The position numbers and the translations under genes were made by a program. Below, one piece after another: positions 1 through 6,587 of a DNA stretch of 24,355 bases. The stretch is from Clostridia bacterium. GTDB taxonomy: Bacteria; Bacillota; Clostridia; Christensenellales; Borkfalkiaceae. The notes below the pieces were generated by a model that worked only from the letters and a program-made list of their open reading frames with translations, searched no databases and had not been told where the DNA came from. The first letter of the stretch is position 1. The number at the start of each line of letters is the position of its first letter. Location: the NCBI GenBank assembly GCA_900767195.1, contig CAAFYG010000120.1, positions 1 through 24,355 of the forward strand, read 5' to 3'.

Positions 1-383
1 TTCACGTCGTCGTAAGACATTTCTCCGCCGCTTTCCTTATTTTCGCCGCCTTGCGCGGTAAACGAAATAAGAAAGGTAGACGAGCCGTCTTGCCGGGTAA
101 AATAAAACGCGGCGATCCGCTCGGTCGTACCCGCCGCGCCGTCGTCGAGATACGGTTGCTCGCGAAGGTACGAATACACCGTGAGCAGAGCTTTGCTTTC
201 GCCGCCGTTGTCGCCGTTGTCGTCGGCGCAGGGCAGCTTGGCAATCAGCACGTTGTCGCGAAGTTCCGAAACGTAAGAGAATAAATCGGGTTGTTTTTCG
301 GCGCAGCCGGTAACCGGGAAAAGAAGCGCAGCGAAGAGGAAAAGGTTGCAAAACGCCGTTTTTAAATTAAAAAATTTTTTCAT
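1..383 (-). CDS. Putative lipoprotein, 3' end cut by window edge
   Basis: The reading frame is open from an ATG at 383 to the left edge, giving 127 complete codons and no stop, so the gene is partial. The first residues (MKKFFNLK) are followed by a hydrophobic stretch and then PVTGC with Cys at residue 27. This is a type II signal peptide with a lipobox, so I infer a lipid-anchored protein on the outer face of the membrane. The mature part is polar, with a short DDNGDNGGES stretch, and carries no domain I recognise. No Shine-Dalgarno sequence is visible before the ATG. A sigma-E-like element lies just upstream (392-419). The gene is divergent from the one at 566. The signal peptide is seen directly; the function is unknown. 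Confidence 0.75.
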   Translation of the reverse strand, partial: MKKFFNLKTAFCNLFLFAALLFPVTGCAEKQPDLFSYVSELRDNVLIAKLPCADDNGDNGGESKALLTVYSYLREQPYLDDGAAGTTERIAAFYFTRQDGSSTFLISFTAQGGENKESGGEMSYDDV

Positions 384-391
384 AACAATAT

Positions 392-419
392 AAGATATGA
401 GGAAAAATTCGCATGATAT
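392..419 (-). promoter_or_regulatory. Possible sigma-E-like promoter for the lipoprotein gene
   Basis: On the minus strand, GCATATC (ATA at 419-417) is followed after 17 nt by CATATCTT (399-392). This resembles the mother-cell sigma-E pattern, ATA then CATAnnnT. It has the same spacing as the better element before the sporulation sigma gene at 17165. A start site 7 nt downstream would leave almost no leader before the ATG at 383. The region is A/T-rich, so chance is a real alternative. Confidence 0.25.
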
Positions 420-494
420 GCCGAGCAAATCGAAATTGCGGGTAAGGAAAGGCAAAAATTTGCGCAAAACTTCGAAAATCTTTCTTTAATACGG

Positions 495-523
495 TTGATT
501 TTTCCGCGAAAAAGTGATACAAT
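495..523 (+). promoter_or_regulatory. Sigma-A type promoter for the gene at 566
   Basis: TTGATT at 495-500 and TACAAT at 518-523 are separated by 17 nt. An extended -10 (TGA) comes directly before the -10 box. The expected start is near 530, giving a leader of about 36 nt that contains the ribosome binding site. Confidence 0.7.
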
Positions 524-565
524 AAAATAGGATCGCGGGGCTTTCCGCGGAAAGAGGCTTACACG

Positions 566-1174
566 GTGAATAAAATCATTTGGAAATCCATACTCGCAAC
601 GCTTGTCGCTACGCTGCTGTTAAGCTGCGCGGCGGTGTTTGCATGCGTATGTTTTTTTCCGCCTACCGTGATGGAGCTTTCTTATAATCTGGGCTGGGAT
701 CACACGGCAATGCGCTATGCGGAAAAATCTTATAATCGTTTTCACGAAGCGTATTACGCCGCGTTTGCCATGGAAATCGCCGTATCTGCAGGCGAAAACG
801 AAAAAATCGAAAAGTACGCCGACGCACTTGTTCATTGCGAAGATTTCGAAGAATTTTGCAAAAGCGGCGGCGTAGGCGGCGAAAATTTCGGCGCGTACAG
901 GCAGTACGCGTATTCTACGCTCTGCCTTGCGAAATATCGGCTCGGGAAAGGCGAAGAAGCCGTGGAAATCGCTTATGTTTCGTTGGGCGGGGAGTTTCCG
1001 CCGAATAATTCGCTTGCGGCGGTATTTTTGTATTCCATGAAAGACGGCGAGACGGACGTAGCGGCAAAGGCGCTGGAAAAAATGTCCTCAATCGACGAAA
1101 ACGGACTTTCCGACGCCGACAAAACATATCTTAGCAACATCAAAAATCTTGCGGCGGGGGAAAACGCAGGCTGA
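566..1174 (+). CDS. Membrane-anchored hypothetical protein with TPR-like helices
   Basis: This 202-residue protein starts at GTG 566, preceded by AAAGAGG at 551-557, a good ribosome binding site with 8 nt spacing. Residues about 5-31 form one long hydrophobic segment, so I expect an N-terminal membrane anchor with the rest outside the cell. The remainder is made of amphipathic helices rich in Ala, Tyr and Glu, with helix pairs such as AMRYAEKSYNRFHEAYYAA and a later YRLGKGEEAVEIAY. These look like degenerate tetratricopeptide repeats, but I cannot assign a family. LLSC occurs inside the anchor and the hydrophobic stretch continues past it, so lipidation is unlikely. The gene has its own promoter and terminator (1191) and is probably monocistronic. 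Function unknown. Confidence 0.75.
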   Translation: MNKIIWKSILATLVATLLLSCAAVFACVCFFPPTVMELSYNLGWDHTAMRYAEKSYNRFHEAYYAAFAMEIAVSAGENEKIEKYADALVHCEDFEEFCKSGGVGGENFGAYRQYAYSTLCLAKYRLGKGEEAVEIAYVSLGGEFPPNNSLAAVFLYSMKDGETDVAAKALEKMSSIDENGLSDADKTYLSNIKNLAAGENAG

Positions 1175-1190
1175 AAAAACAATAAAAAAC

Positions 1191-1216
1191 AGGCGGCTTC
1201 GCCGTCTTTGTTTTTT
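1191..1216 (+). terminator. Intrinsic terminator after the gene at 566
   Basis: AGGCGGC and GCCGTCT form a 7-bp stem (one G-U pair) around the loop TTC, followed by a T-rich tail (TTGTTTTTT). It lies 17 nt after the stop at 1174 and ahead of guaA, so it separates the two genes unless it is read through. Confidence 0.75.
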
Positions 1217-1267
1217 GCAACGAAAACGACAACGAAAATATTTTTTACGGAAGGAAAGCGAATAGAT

Positions 1268-2812
1268 ATGAAAGAAAGAGAAAAAGTCCTCGTCCTCGAT
1301 TTCGGCGGACAGTACAATCAGCTGATTGCGCGCCGCGTGCGCGATCTCAACGTGTATTGCGATTTAAAAAATTGCGATATGTCAATCGGCGAGATTAAGG
1401 ATTACAACCCGATCGGCATTATTTTTACGGGCGGACCGAACAGCGTTTACGAAGAGACGTCGCCGCATGTCAGCCCGGAAATTTTTAATTTAGGCATTCC
1501 GGTGCTTGGTATCTGTTACGGCTGTCAGCTGATTGCGTACACGCTCGGCGGCACGGTAACGCATGCCGAAACCAGCGAATACGGTAAACGCGAAATCCGC
1601 GTTCTCAAAGAAAACCTGCTTTTCAAAGGCGTTCCCGAAACGTCGGTGAGTTGGATGAGTCACACCGATTATGTATCGAAAGTGCCGGAAGGGTTCGATT
1701 GTCTTGCCGATACAAAGGCAGGTACTTGCCCCGTGGCGGCGTTCGGCAGCGAAGAAAGAAAAATTTACGGCGTTCAGTTTCACCCCGAAGTGGTGCATAC
1801 CGAATACGGCGAAAACATTTTAAGAAATTTCCTGTACGAGGTATGCAAAGCGAAGGGCGATTGGACGATGAGCGGCTTCGTGGAAGAGCAGGTGGCGGCG
1901 TTAAAGAAAAAAATCGGCGATAAAAAAGTGCTTTGCGCCATGAGCGGCGGCGTGGATTCCGCCGTGGCTGCAACGCTGATTCACCGCGCCGCGGGCGATA
2001 ATCTCACCTGCGTATTCGTGGATCACGGACTTCTTCGTAAATACGAAGCAGACGAAGTGATGAGCGTTTTCAAAGATAAGCTCGGAATGAATCTCATCAA
2101 AGCGGACGCCGCAGAGCAGTTTTTATCAAAACTCAAAGGCGTTTCCGATCCCGAAAGAAAGCGCAAGATTATCGGCGAAGAATTTATCCGCACGTTCGAA
2201 AAGATCTCGAAGCAGATCGGCGCGGTGGATTTTTTGGTGCAAGGCACGATTTATCCGGACGTGATCGAAAGCGGCAAAGGCAAATCTGCCGTGATCAAGA
2301 GCCATCACAACGTGGGCGGGCTGCCTTCGGTGGTGGATTTCAAAGAGATTATCGAGCCGCTTCGCGATTTGTTTAAAGACGAAGTGCGCCGCGTGGGACT
2401 CGAACTCGGTTTGCCTCGTAAGATCGTGATGCGTCAGCCGTTCCCCGGCCCGGGGCTTGCAATTCGGATTATGGGCGAAGTGACGGAAGAAAAGCTGGAA
2501 ACGCTGCGCGATTCCGATTATATTCTTCGCGACGAGATCGCAAAAGCCGGACTTGACGAGCAGATCTGGCAGTATTTCACCGTAGTCACGAATTCGCCCA
2601 CGGTGGGCGTGATGGGGGATTTTCGCACGTATGAAAACGTAATCGCCGTGCGTGCGATCACAAGCGTAGACGCAATGACGGCGGACTGGGCGCGTATTCC
2701 TTACGACGTTCTGGAAAAGATTTCCACGCGTATCGTAAACGAAGTAAAGCACGCAAACCGCGTGGTATACGATATCACGTCGAAGCCCCCGGCAACCATC
2801 GAATGGGAATGA
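1268..2812 (+). CDS. guaA: GMP synthase (glutamine-hydrolysing)
   Basis: GuaA converts XMP to GMP in the cytoplasm using ATP and glutamine. I chose ATG 1268 (514 aa) because it follows GGAAGGAAA at 1249-1257 and gives the family's usual length; the frame is open upstream to 1208. The N-terminal class I amidotransferase domain shows GICYGC with catalytic Cys83 and FHPEV with His172 and Glu174. The ATP pyrophosphatase domain begins near residue 205 and has the P-loop SGGVDS at 226-231. The C-terminal dimerisation domain ends with KPPATIEWE, typical of complete GuaA. All key residues are present. It follows the terminator at 1191 and is followed by the terminator at 2916, so it looks monocistronic. 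I could not find a convincing promoter in the 50 nt before it. Confidence 0.98.
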   Translation: MKEREKVLVLDFGGQYNQLIARRVRDLNVYCDLKNCDMSIGEIKDYNPIGIIFTGGPNSVYEETSPHVSPEIFNLGIPVLGICYGCQLIAYTLGGTVTHAETSEYGKREIRVLKENLLFKGVPETSVSWMSHTDYVSKVPEGFDCLADTKAGTCPVAAFGSEERKIYGVQFHPEVVHTEYGENILRNFLYEVCKAKGDWTMSGFVEEQVAALKKKIGDKKVLCAMSGGVDSAVAATLIHRAAGDNLTCVFVDHGLLRKYEADEVMSVFKDKLGMNLIKADAAEQFLSKLKGVSDPERKRKIIGEEFIRTFEKISKQIGAVDFLVQGTIYPDVIESGKGKSAVIKSHHNVGGLPSVVDFKEIIEPLRDLFKDEVRRVGLELGLPRKIVMRQPFPGPGLAIRIMGEVTEEKLETLRDSDYILRDEIAKAGLDEQIWQYFTVVTNSPTVGVMGDFRTYENVIAVRAITSVDAMTADWARIPYDVLEKISTRIVNEVKHANRVVYDITSKPPATIEWE

Positions 2813-2915
2813 TTTTTACGATCTTTTCGCACATGGCTTTGTTGCGCCGCACGCAAAAATCTCTGCAAAAATCTTCGTTTAAAAAATGTCGAGTTACAGA
2901 ATAAGGCTTGAATAT

Positions 2916-2948
2916 CCGATCTTTTTCACAAAAAGGTCGGGTATTTTA
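2916..2948 (+). terminator. Intrinsic terminator after guaA
   Basis: CCGATCTTTTT (2916-2926) pairs with AAAAAGGTCGG (2930-2940) through 11 bp with one G-U pair, loop CAC. It is followed by GTATTTTAAT. The tail is only moderately T-rich. The 10-mer ATAAGGCTTG occurs on each side of it, at 2901 and 2961. Confidence 0.65.
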
Positions 2949-2961
2949 ATATATTGTAGTA

Positions 2962-2977
2962 TAAGGCTTGCGCCTTA
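2962..2977 (+). promoter_or_regulatory. Small palindrome ahead of the Cys-rich gene
   Basis: TAAGGC (2962-2967) and GCCTTA (2972-2977) form a perfect 6-bp inverted repeat with a 4-nt spacer. It lies 25 nt before the start codon and overlaps the second ATAAGGCTTG copy. It could be a leader hairpin or an operator. I see no clear sigma-A promoter in this gap. Confidence 0.35.
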
Positions 2978-3002
2978 AAATACGTACACGAGGAAAAATT
3001 AT

Positions 3003-3347
3003 ATGTGTAATCAGAATTGCGGAAACAATCACGGCGGCTGCGCGCGCACGATTGCTTTAATGCTTCTCGGCGTGGGAATCGGCAAGAAATTCTGCGATAA
3101 TCCCTGCGGATGCTATTGCATAACGCCTTGCCCTCCGCCTTGCAAAAAGCCCCGTCCTAAACCCTGCTGCCCGCAGAAGCAAACGGTTACGGACTGCTAC
3201 TACGCCCGTCAGTACGCGCTGTACCCCTGCGATACGCCCTGCACGCGTTGCGGCGGTTTCGGCGGAAATTTCGGCGGCGAGCGCGACTTCGACGCCGATC
3301 GGAACGACGATACGTTCGGATACTTCGGCTGCGGTTGCCGCGGCTGA
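3003..3347 (+). CDS. Small cysteine-rich protein
   Basis: This 114-residue protein starts at ATG 3003 behind GAGG at 2990-2993 (9 nt spacing). It has 17 cysteines, about 15 percent of residues, many in CPPPC, CGCYC, PCCP and CxxC-like spacings. It also has proline-rich (residues 42-57) and glycine/aspartate-rich (84-112) segments. Residues 16-27 form a short hydrophobic stretch, too weak to call a signal peptide. I do not recognise a family. Small Cys- and Gly-rich proteins of spore-forming Firmicutes are often spore-coat components cross-linked by disulfides; metal binding is the other obvious possibility. No sporulation promoter is visible, so the coat idea is inference from composition and from the sporulation sigma gene elsewhere in the window. 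The good RBS and intact frame support a real gene. Confidence 0.75.
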   Translation: MCNQNCGNNHGGCARTIALMLLGVGIGKKFCDNPCGCYCITPCPPPCKKPRPKPCCPQKQTVTDCYYARQYALYPCDTPCTRCGGFGGNFGGERDFDADRNDDTFGYFGCGCRG

Positions 3348-3365
3348 AAAAGCCATAAAACGCTT

Positions 3366-3444
3366 ACCGTTTATCGGCAGGCAAAGCAAAATCCGCTCCG
3401 GAACTTCCGGGGCGGATTTCACATGTCGGATAGATTGCCGATAA
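3366..3444. repeat. Nested inverted repeats with bidirectional terminator
   Basis: The inner element is a 15-bp inverted repeat (3388-3402 with 3404-3418, one G-U pair) centred on GGAACTTCC. Its minus-strand tail is GGATTTTGCTTT, better for terminating the DUF378 gene than the plus-strand gene. Around it lies a second inverted repeat: ACCGTTTATCGGCA (3366-3379) and TGCCGATAAAAGGT (3436-3449), with one mismatch. The whole element fills the gap between two converging genes. Confidence 0.7.
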
Positions 3445-3451
3445 AAGGTTT

Positions 3452-3676
3452 TTACTCGTTGTTACGGTTGTTCATGTCTAATTTTCCGTCGGTAATGCAC
3501 GGGGAAATGATGAGCCATACCGCCGCAAGCGCGATCAGCGAATACACGATAACGGCAAAAACGCTGCGTGCGCCTCCGAAAATCGCCACGAGATTGAAAT
3601 TGAAAAAGCCGAATAAGCCCCAATTCAACGCGCCGATCAGCACAAGTACATAAGCGATAATATTTGCAATTTTCAT
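3452..3676 (-). CDS. DUF378 family two-TM membrane protein
   Basis: This 74-residue protein starts at ATG 3676, preceded on the minus strand by AGGAGGG (3694-3688). Two hydrophobic helices (about residues 4-34 and 39-59) flank a short loop. The opening, with ALNWGLFGFFNFNLV and a following GG, is the hallmark of DUF378, a family of short inner-membrane proteins (for example Bacillus YuzA) whose function is not known. The tail (DGKLDMNNRNNE) is hydrophilic. It converges with the Cys-rich gene and is probably monocistronic. A TATAAC box near 3723-3728 is a weak promoter candidate without a good -35. Confidence 0.85.
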   Translation of the reverse strand: MKIANIIAYVLVLIGALNWGLFGFFNFNLVAIFGGARSVFAVIVYSLIALAAVWLIISPCITDGKLDMNNRNNE

Positions 3677-3779
3677 AGCTTTTAAAACCCTCCTGTTCTT
3701 ATTTTGTCCGTTTGTTGCCGAGTTATACCTGCGCGCAAATTTTTTCTGCCCGAAAATCGCGCAAACGGCGGCGAAACGT

Positions 3780-3808
3780 TTGCAAGTATCCCGAAAATGT
3801 GGTATACT
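3780..3808 (+). promoter_or_regulatory. Sigma-A type promoter for tilS
   Basis: TTGCAA at 3780-3785 and TATACT at 3803-3808 are separated by 17 nt, with an extended -10 (TGG directly before the box). The expected start site near 3815 gives a leader of about 25 nt to the ATG at 3840, or no leader if the upstream in-frame ATG at 3816 is used. Confidence 0.8.
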
Positions 3809-3839
3809 TTTTAATATGGATTTGCAAGGCTGTGCGGAT

Positions 3840-5222
3840 ATGAAAAAATTCGCGGGAAAGCGCGTTTGCGTCGCCTGTTCCGGCGGCGCGGATTCTCTGT
3901 GCCTTTTGCATTATCTTTCCTTACGTGCGGCGCAAGACGGTTTTGTTCTTTCTGCCGTGCATATAGAGCACGGACTTCGCGGCGAAAAAAGCAAGGAAGA
4001 CGCGGCGTTCGTCGCCGATTTCTGCAAGCAAAAAGATATACCGCTTTTTTCGTTTTCTTTCGACTGCCGCGCGCTTGCGGCAAAAGAGAAAATCGGCGTG
4101 GAAGAAGCGGCGCGAAAAGCTCGTTACGGCGCATTCGAAACTTTGCTTTCTGATAACAAGGCGGACGTGATCGCCACGGCACACCACGCAAACGACGAAG
4201 CGGAAACGGTGCTTTTCAATTTGCTTCGCGGCTCGTCGCTCACGGGCGCGGGCGGCATCAAAGAAGCCCGGCGGGGGTATATTCGCCCGTTTCTGCGCGT
4301 TACGAAAGCGGAAATTCTCGCTTACGCCGCCGAAAATCGTCTTTCTTTCCGCGAGGATGAAACGAATTTTATCGCCGAAACCACGCGGAATAAATTGCGG
4401 CTTGAAATTTTTCCGGAGCTTGAAAAAATCGTGCCGGGCGCGGCGAAAAATCTTTCGGCGTTTGCTTCTTCGGCCCGGCGCGACGACGAATTTTTGTATT
4501 CGCTCGCCTCTTCGTACATGTGCGAAGAAAAATCAAGCGGGCGCGTAATTGTGCTTGCCCGTGCCGAAAACGGCGAAGAAACGCCCGATCCGCTTTTTAC
4601 CCGCGCGTGCGTGCTTGCGATGAAGCGGCTCGGCGTTACGAAAGATTATACGAGGTTGCACCTCAACGCGCTTTTAAATCTTCGGCGATCGCAAACGGGT
4701 TCTATCGCGCATCTGCCCTGCGGCATAAGGGCGCGGCGCGTGTACGGAGAGATTGAATTTTTCGTCGAAACGCAGCCGCAGTCGGCAACGAACGCCTTGA
4801 AATCCGTCGAAATCGATTTTGCCTACGGAACGCACGAGATCGGCGGCGCGAAGATACTTATCACGCAAAGCGAAACAGAGGCGATTGCTGCAGCTGAAAA
4901 AGCGTGCGCACATACAGACGAAAAAACGGGCGCAAACCAACGCGCAAAAATATTGCTGGCAGACGGCGCGCGACTGAAAAATACCGTAATCCGTTTTAAA
5001 AAAGAGGGCGATACGTTCCGAAAATTCGGCGGCGGCGAAAAGAGTCTGAAAAAATATCTCGTCGATTGTAAAATTCCCGCAGCCATGCGCGAAAAAATTC
5101 CGCTGATCGCCGAAAAGGGAAGCAAAGAAATACTCGTCGTGATCGGCACGGAAATATCGGAAAAAGTAAAGATCACCCCCGAAACGCGCGAGATCGCCTG
5201 CGTTGTTTTATTAAGCAGATAA
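3840..5222 (+). CDS. tilS: tRNA(Ile)-lysidine synthase
   Basis: TilS attaches lysine to C34 of the CAU-anticodon tRNA-Ile, so that it reads AUA and is charged with isoleucine. From ATG 3840 the protein has 460 residues. The PP-loop SGGADS is at 14-19, HGLRG at 44-48, and the strongly conserved AHHANDEAETVL at 114-125. The C-terminal domain (about 395-455) includes RKFGGGEKSLKKYLVD, typical of full-length Firmicutes TilS. ATG 3816 is also in frame but sits at the predicted transcription start. ATG 3840 fits the usual distance to the PP-loop, although its RBS is weak. It heads a unit with hpt (24 nt downstream) and a histidine phosphatase; tilS-hpt is a classic Firmicutes pair. Confidence 0.95.
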   Translation: MKKFAGKRVCVACSGGADSLCLLHYLSLRAAQDGFVLSAVHIEHGLRGEKSKEDAAFVADFCKQKDIPLFSFSFDCRALAAKEKIGVEEAARKARYGAFETLLSDNKADVIATAHHANDEAETVLFNLLRGSSLTGAGGIKEARRGYIRPFLRVTKAEILAYAAENRLSFREDETNFIAETTRNKLRLEIFPELEKIVPGAAKNLSAFASSARRDDEFLYSLASSYMCEEKSSGRVIVLARAENGEETPDPLFTRACVLAMKRLGVTKDYTRLHLNALLNLRRSQTGSIAHLPCGIRARRVYGEIEFFVETQPQSATNALKSVEIDFAYGTHEIGGAKILITQSETEAIAAAEKACAHTDEKTGANQRAKILLADGARLKNTVIRFKKEGDTFRKFGGGEKSLKKYLVDCKIPAAMREKIPLIAEKGSKEILVVIGTEISEKVKITPETREIACVVLLSR

Positions 5223-5246
5223 TAATATACTAAAGAGGATAGAAAA

Positions 5247-5810
5247 ATGGAAGTTAAAAAGCAAGCAAAGCTCAACGAAAACGTAGAAAGAATCATGATT
5301 CCGGCGGAGCAGATTTCCGCGCGCGTGAAAGAGCTTGCAGCGCAGCTTGATAAACTGTACGAAGGCAGAACTCCCGTGGTGGTATGTATTTTAAAAGGCA
5401 GCGTTATGTTTTTTGCCGATTTGATCCGCGAGATGAAAACGCCGCTGCAGATTGATTTTATGGCAGTTTCGTCCTACGGCAAAGATACGATTTCTTCGGG
5501 AAAATTGCAGGTAAAAAAAGATCTCACCGTGAATATTTCCGGCAAGGACGTGCTGATCGTGGAAGACATCATCGATTCGGGAAACACGCTGTATCAGCTG
5601 AAAAAAATGCTGAATACGCGCTCGCCGAACAGCGTGAATATCGTAACGCTGCTCGATAAACCCGAGCGCCGCGAAGTGCCGATGGAGCCGGAATATACCG
5701 GATTTGTGATTGAAGATGAATTTGTGGTGGGTTACGGACTGGACTATGCCGAAGAATACAGAAATTTGCCTTATGTAGGCGTTTTGAAACGCTCCGCTTA
5801 CGAAAAATGA
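5247..5810 (+). CDS. hpt: Hypoxanthine phosphoribosyltransferase
   Basis: This enzyme salvages hypoxanthine (and usually guanine) with PRPP to make IMP or GMP. The 187-residue protein starts at ATG 5247, with AAGAGGA about 8 nt upstream. The PRPP-binding motif VEDIIDSGNTL is at 105-115, the flexible-loop SYGKDT at 76-81, LKGS at 49-52, and the base-binding FVVGYGLDY at 159-167. Length and motifs match bacterial HPRT. It follows tilS by 24 nt and very likely shares its transcript. In Bacillus the next gene is ftsH; here it is a histidine phosphatase. Confidence 0.96.
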   Translation: MEVKKQAKLNENVERIMIPAEQISARVKELAAQLDKLYEGRTPVVVCILKGSVMFFADLIREMKTPLQIDFMAVSSYGKDTISSGKLQVKKDLTVNISGKDVLIVEDIIDSGNTLYQLKKMLNTRSPNSVNIVTLLDKPERREVPMEPEYTGFVIEDEFVVGYGLDYAEEYRNLPYVGVLKRSAYEK

Positions 5811-5847
5811 GCATTTCGCGCTAAAACGAGCAAAGCGGGAGAATAAT

Positions 5848-6486
5848 ATGACGAAATTCATTATCGTACGCCACGGTCAGAGCGAGGCGAATTTAAAGGA
5901 AATTTATGCGGGAAGATTTAACGTTCCGCTTACGGAAACGGGCAGAAAACAGGCGGCTCTCGTTACGGAATACGTGTTGAAAACGTACAGAGTAGACGCA
6001 GTATTTTCAAGTCCGTTGCTTCGTGCGCGCGAAACGGTAAAAATAATCGCCGAAAAAGCGGGTGTGCCTTTACAAATTTGCGAAGGAATCGCGGAAATTT
6101 ACGGCGGCGAATGGGAAGGCAAAACGTTGCCCGAAATCGCGAAAACCTACACGAAAGACGCGCTGTTATGGAAAAACGACATCGGAAATTCCCGTCCTAC
6201 GGGCGGCGAATCATTCGCGGAAGTGCAAGCAAGAGCCGATAAAGCGTTGCGCGATATTGCGAAAACGCACGAAAATCAAAACGTTGTGATCGGCACGCAC
6301 GGCGGCGTGATCCGCTGCATGCAGTGTCTCTTTGAAAATAAGCCGATAAGTTATATGAAAGAAATCGATTGGGTGCCGAACGCTTCCGTTTCCGAAGTGA
6401 ATTTCGAAAACGGCAGATACACGCCCGTGAAAATGGGGTATACGGGGCATCTCGAAGGTTTGATCACCTTGCTTGCAAATCTTTGA
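5848..6486 (+). CDS. Histidine phosphatase (phosphoglycerate mutase-like) protein
   Basis: This 212-residue protein belongs to the branch-1 histidine phosphatase superfamily. Residues 8-9 are the RH of RHGQSEAN, with His9 the phospho-acceptor. Arg59 lies in SSPLLRARET, Glu83 precedes GGEWEG, and His151 is in THGG, so the four-residue phosphate pocket is complete. Family members include cofactor-dependent phosphoglycerate mutases, broad phosphatases (PhoE type) and alpha-ribazole phosphatase. The length and the EIYGGEWEGK pattern fit the small phosphatases better than glycolytic dPGM, but the substrate cannot be read from sequence. It starts 37 nt after hpt, behind AAAGCGGGAG, and ends just before a strong terminator. 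Confidence 0.9.
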   Translation: MTKFIIVRHGQSEANLKEIYAGRFNVPLTETGRKQAALVTEYVLKTYRVDAVFSSPLLRARETVKIIAEKAGVPLQICEGIAEIYGGEWEGKTLPEIAKTYTKDALLWKNDIGNSRPTGGESFAEVQARADKALRDIAKTHENQNVVIGTHGGVIRCMQCLFENKPISYMKEIDWVPNASVSEVNFENGRYTPVKMGYTGHLEGLITLLANL

Positions 6487-6508
6487 GAAATTTTTTACAT
6501 AAAAATCG

Positions 6509-6535
6509 GGGACGGGTTTTTGCCCGTCCCTTTAA
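6509..6535. terminator. Strong bidirectional terminator
   Basis: GGGACGGG (6509-6516) and CCCGTCCC (6523-6530) form a perfect 8-bp GC-rich stem with a 6-nt loop. The plus-strand tail is TTTAAAATT and the minus-strand tail is CGATTTTTATG. It can therefore end both the tilS-hpt-phosphatase unit and the minus-strand PadR gene that stops at 6588. Confidence 0.85.
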
Positions 6536-6554
6536 AATTGCATTATTTATTGTA

Positions 6555-6586
6555 GATTTGCCGTTCAACAGATTTGCCGTTCAACG
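6555..6586. repeat. 16-bp tandem duplication
   Basis: GATTTGCCGTTCAAC appears at 6555-6569 and again at 6571-6585, directly adjacent, with one differing base between units. It lies just outside the stop of the PadR gene and before the bidirectional terminator. It is probably a replication slippage product. Confidence 0.8.
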
Positions 6587-6587
6587 A

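Noticed and set aside
566..640. Lipobox (LLSC) in the hypothetical protein at 566
   Set aside because: The hydrophobic segment continues for about ten residues beyond the Cys, so a plain membrane anchor fits better.
1208..1267. Longer guaA start upstream of 1268
   Set aside because: The extra 20 residues lie on the upstream terminator tail, and ATG 1268 has the ribosome binding site and the normal GuaA N terminus.
2126..2752. Minus-strand frame of 208 codons opposite guaA
   Set aside because: It lies entirely within a fully conserved guaA and has no recognisable protein features.
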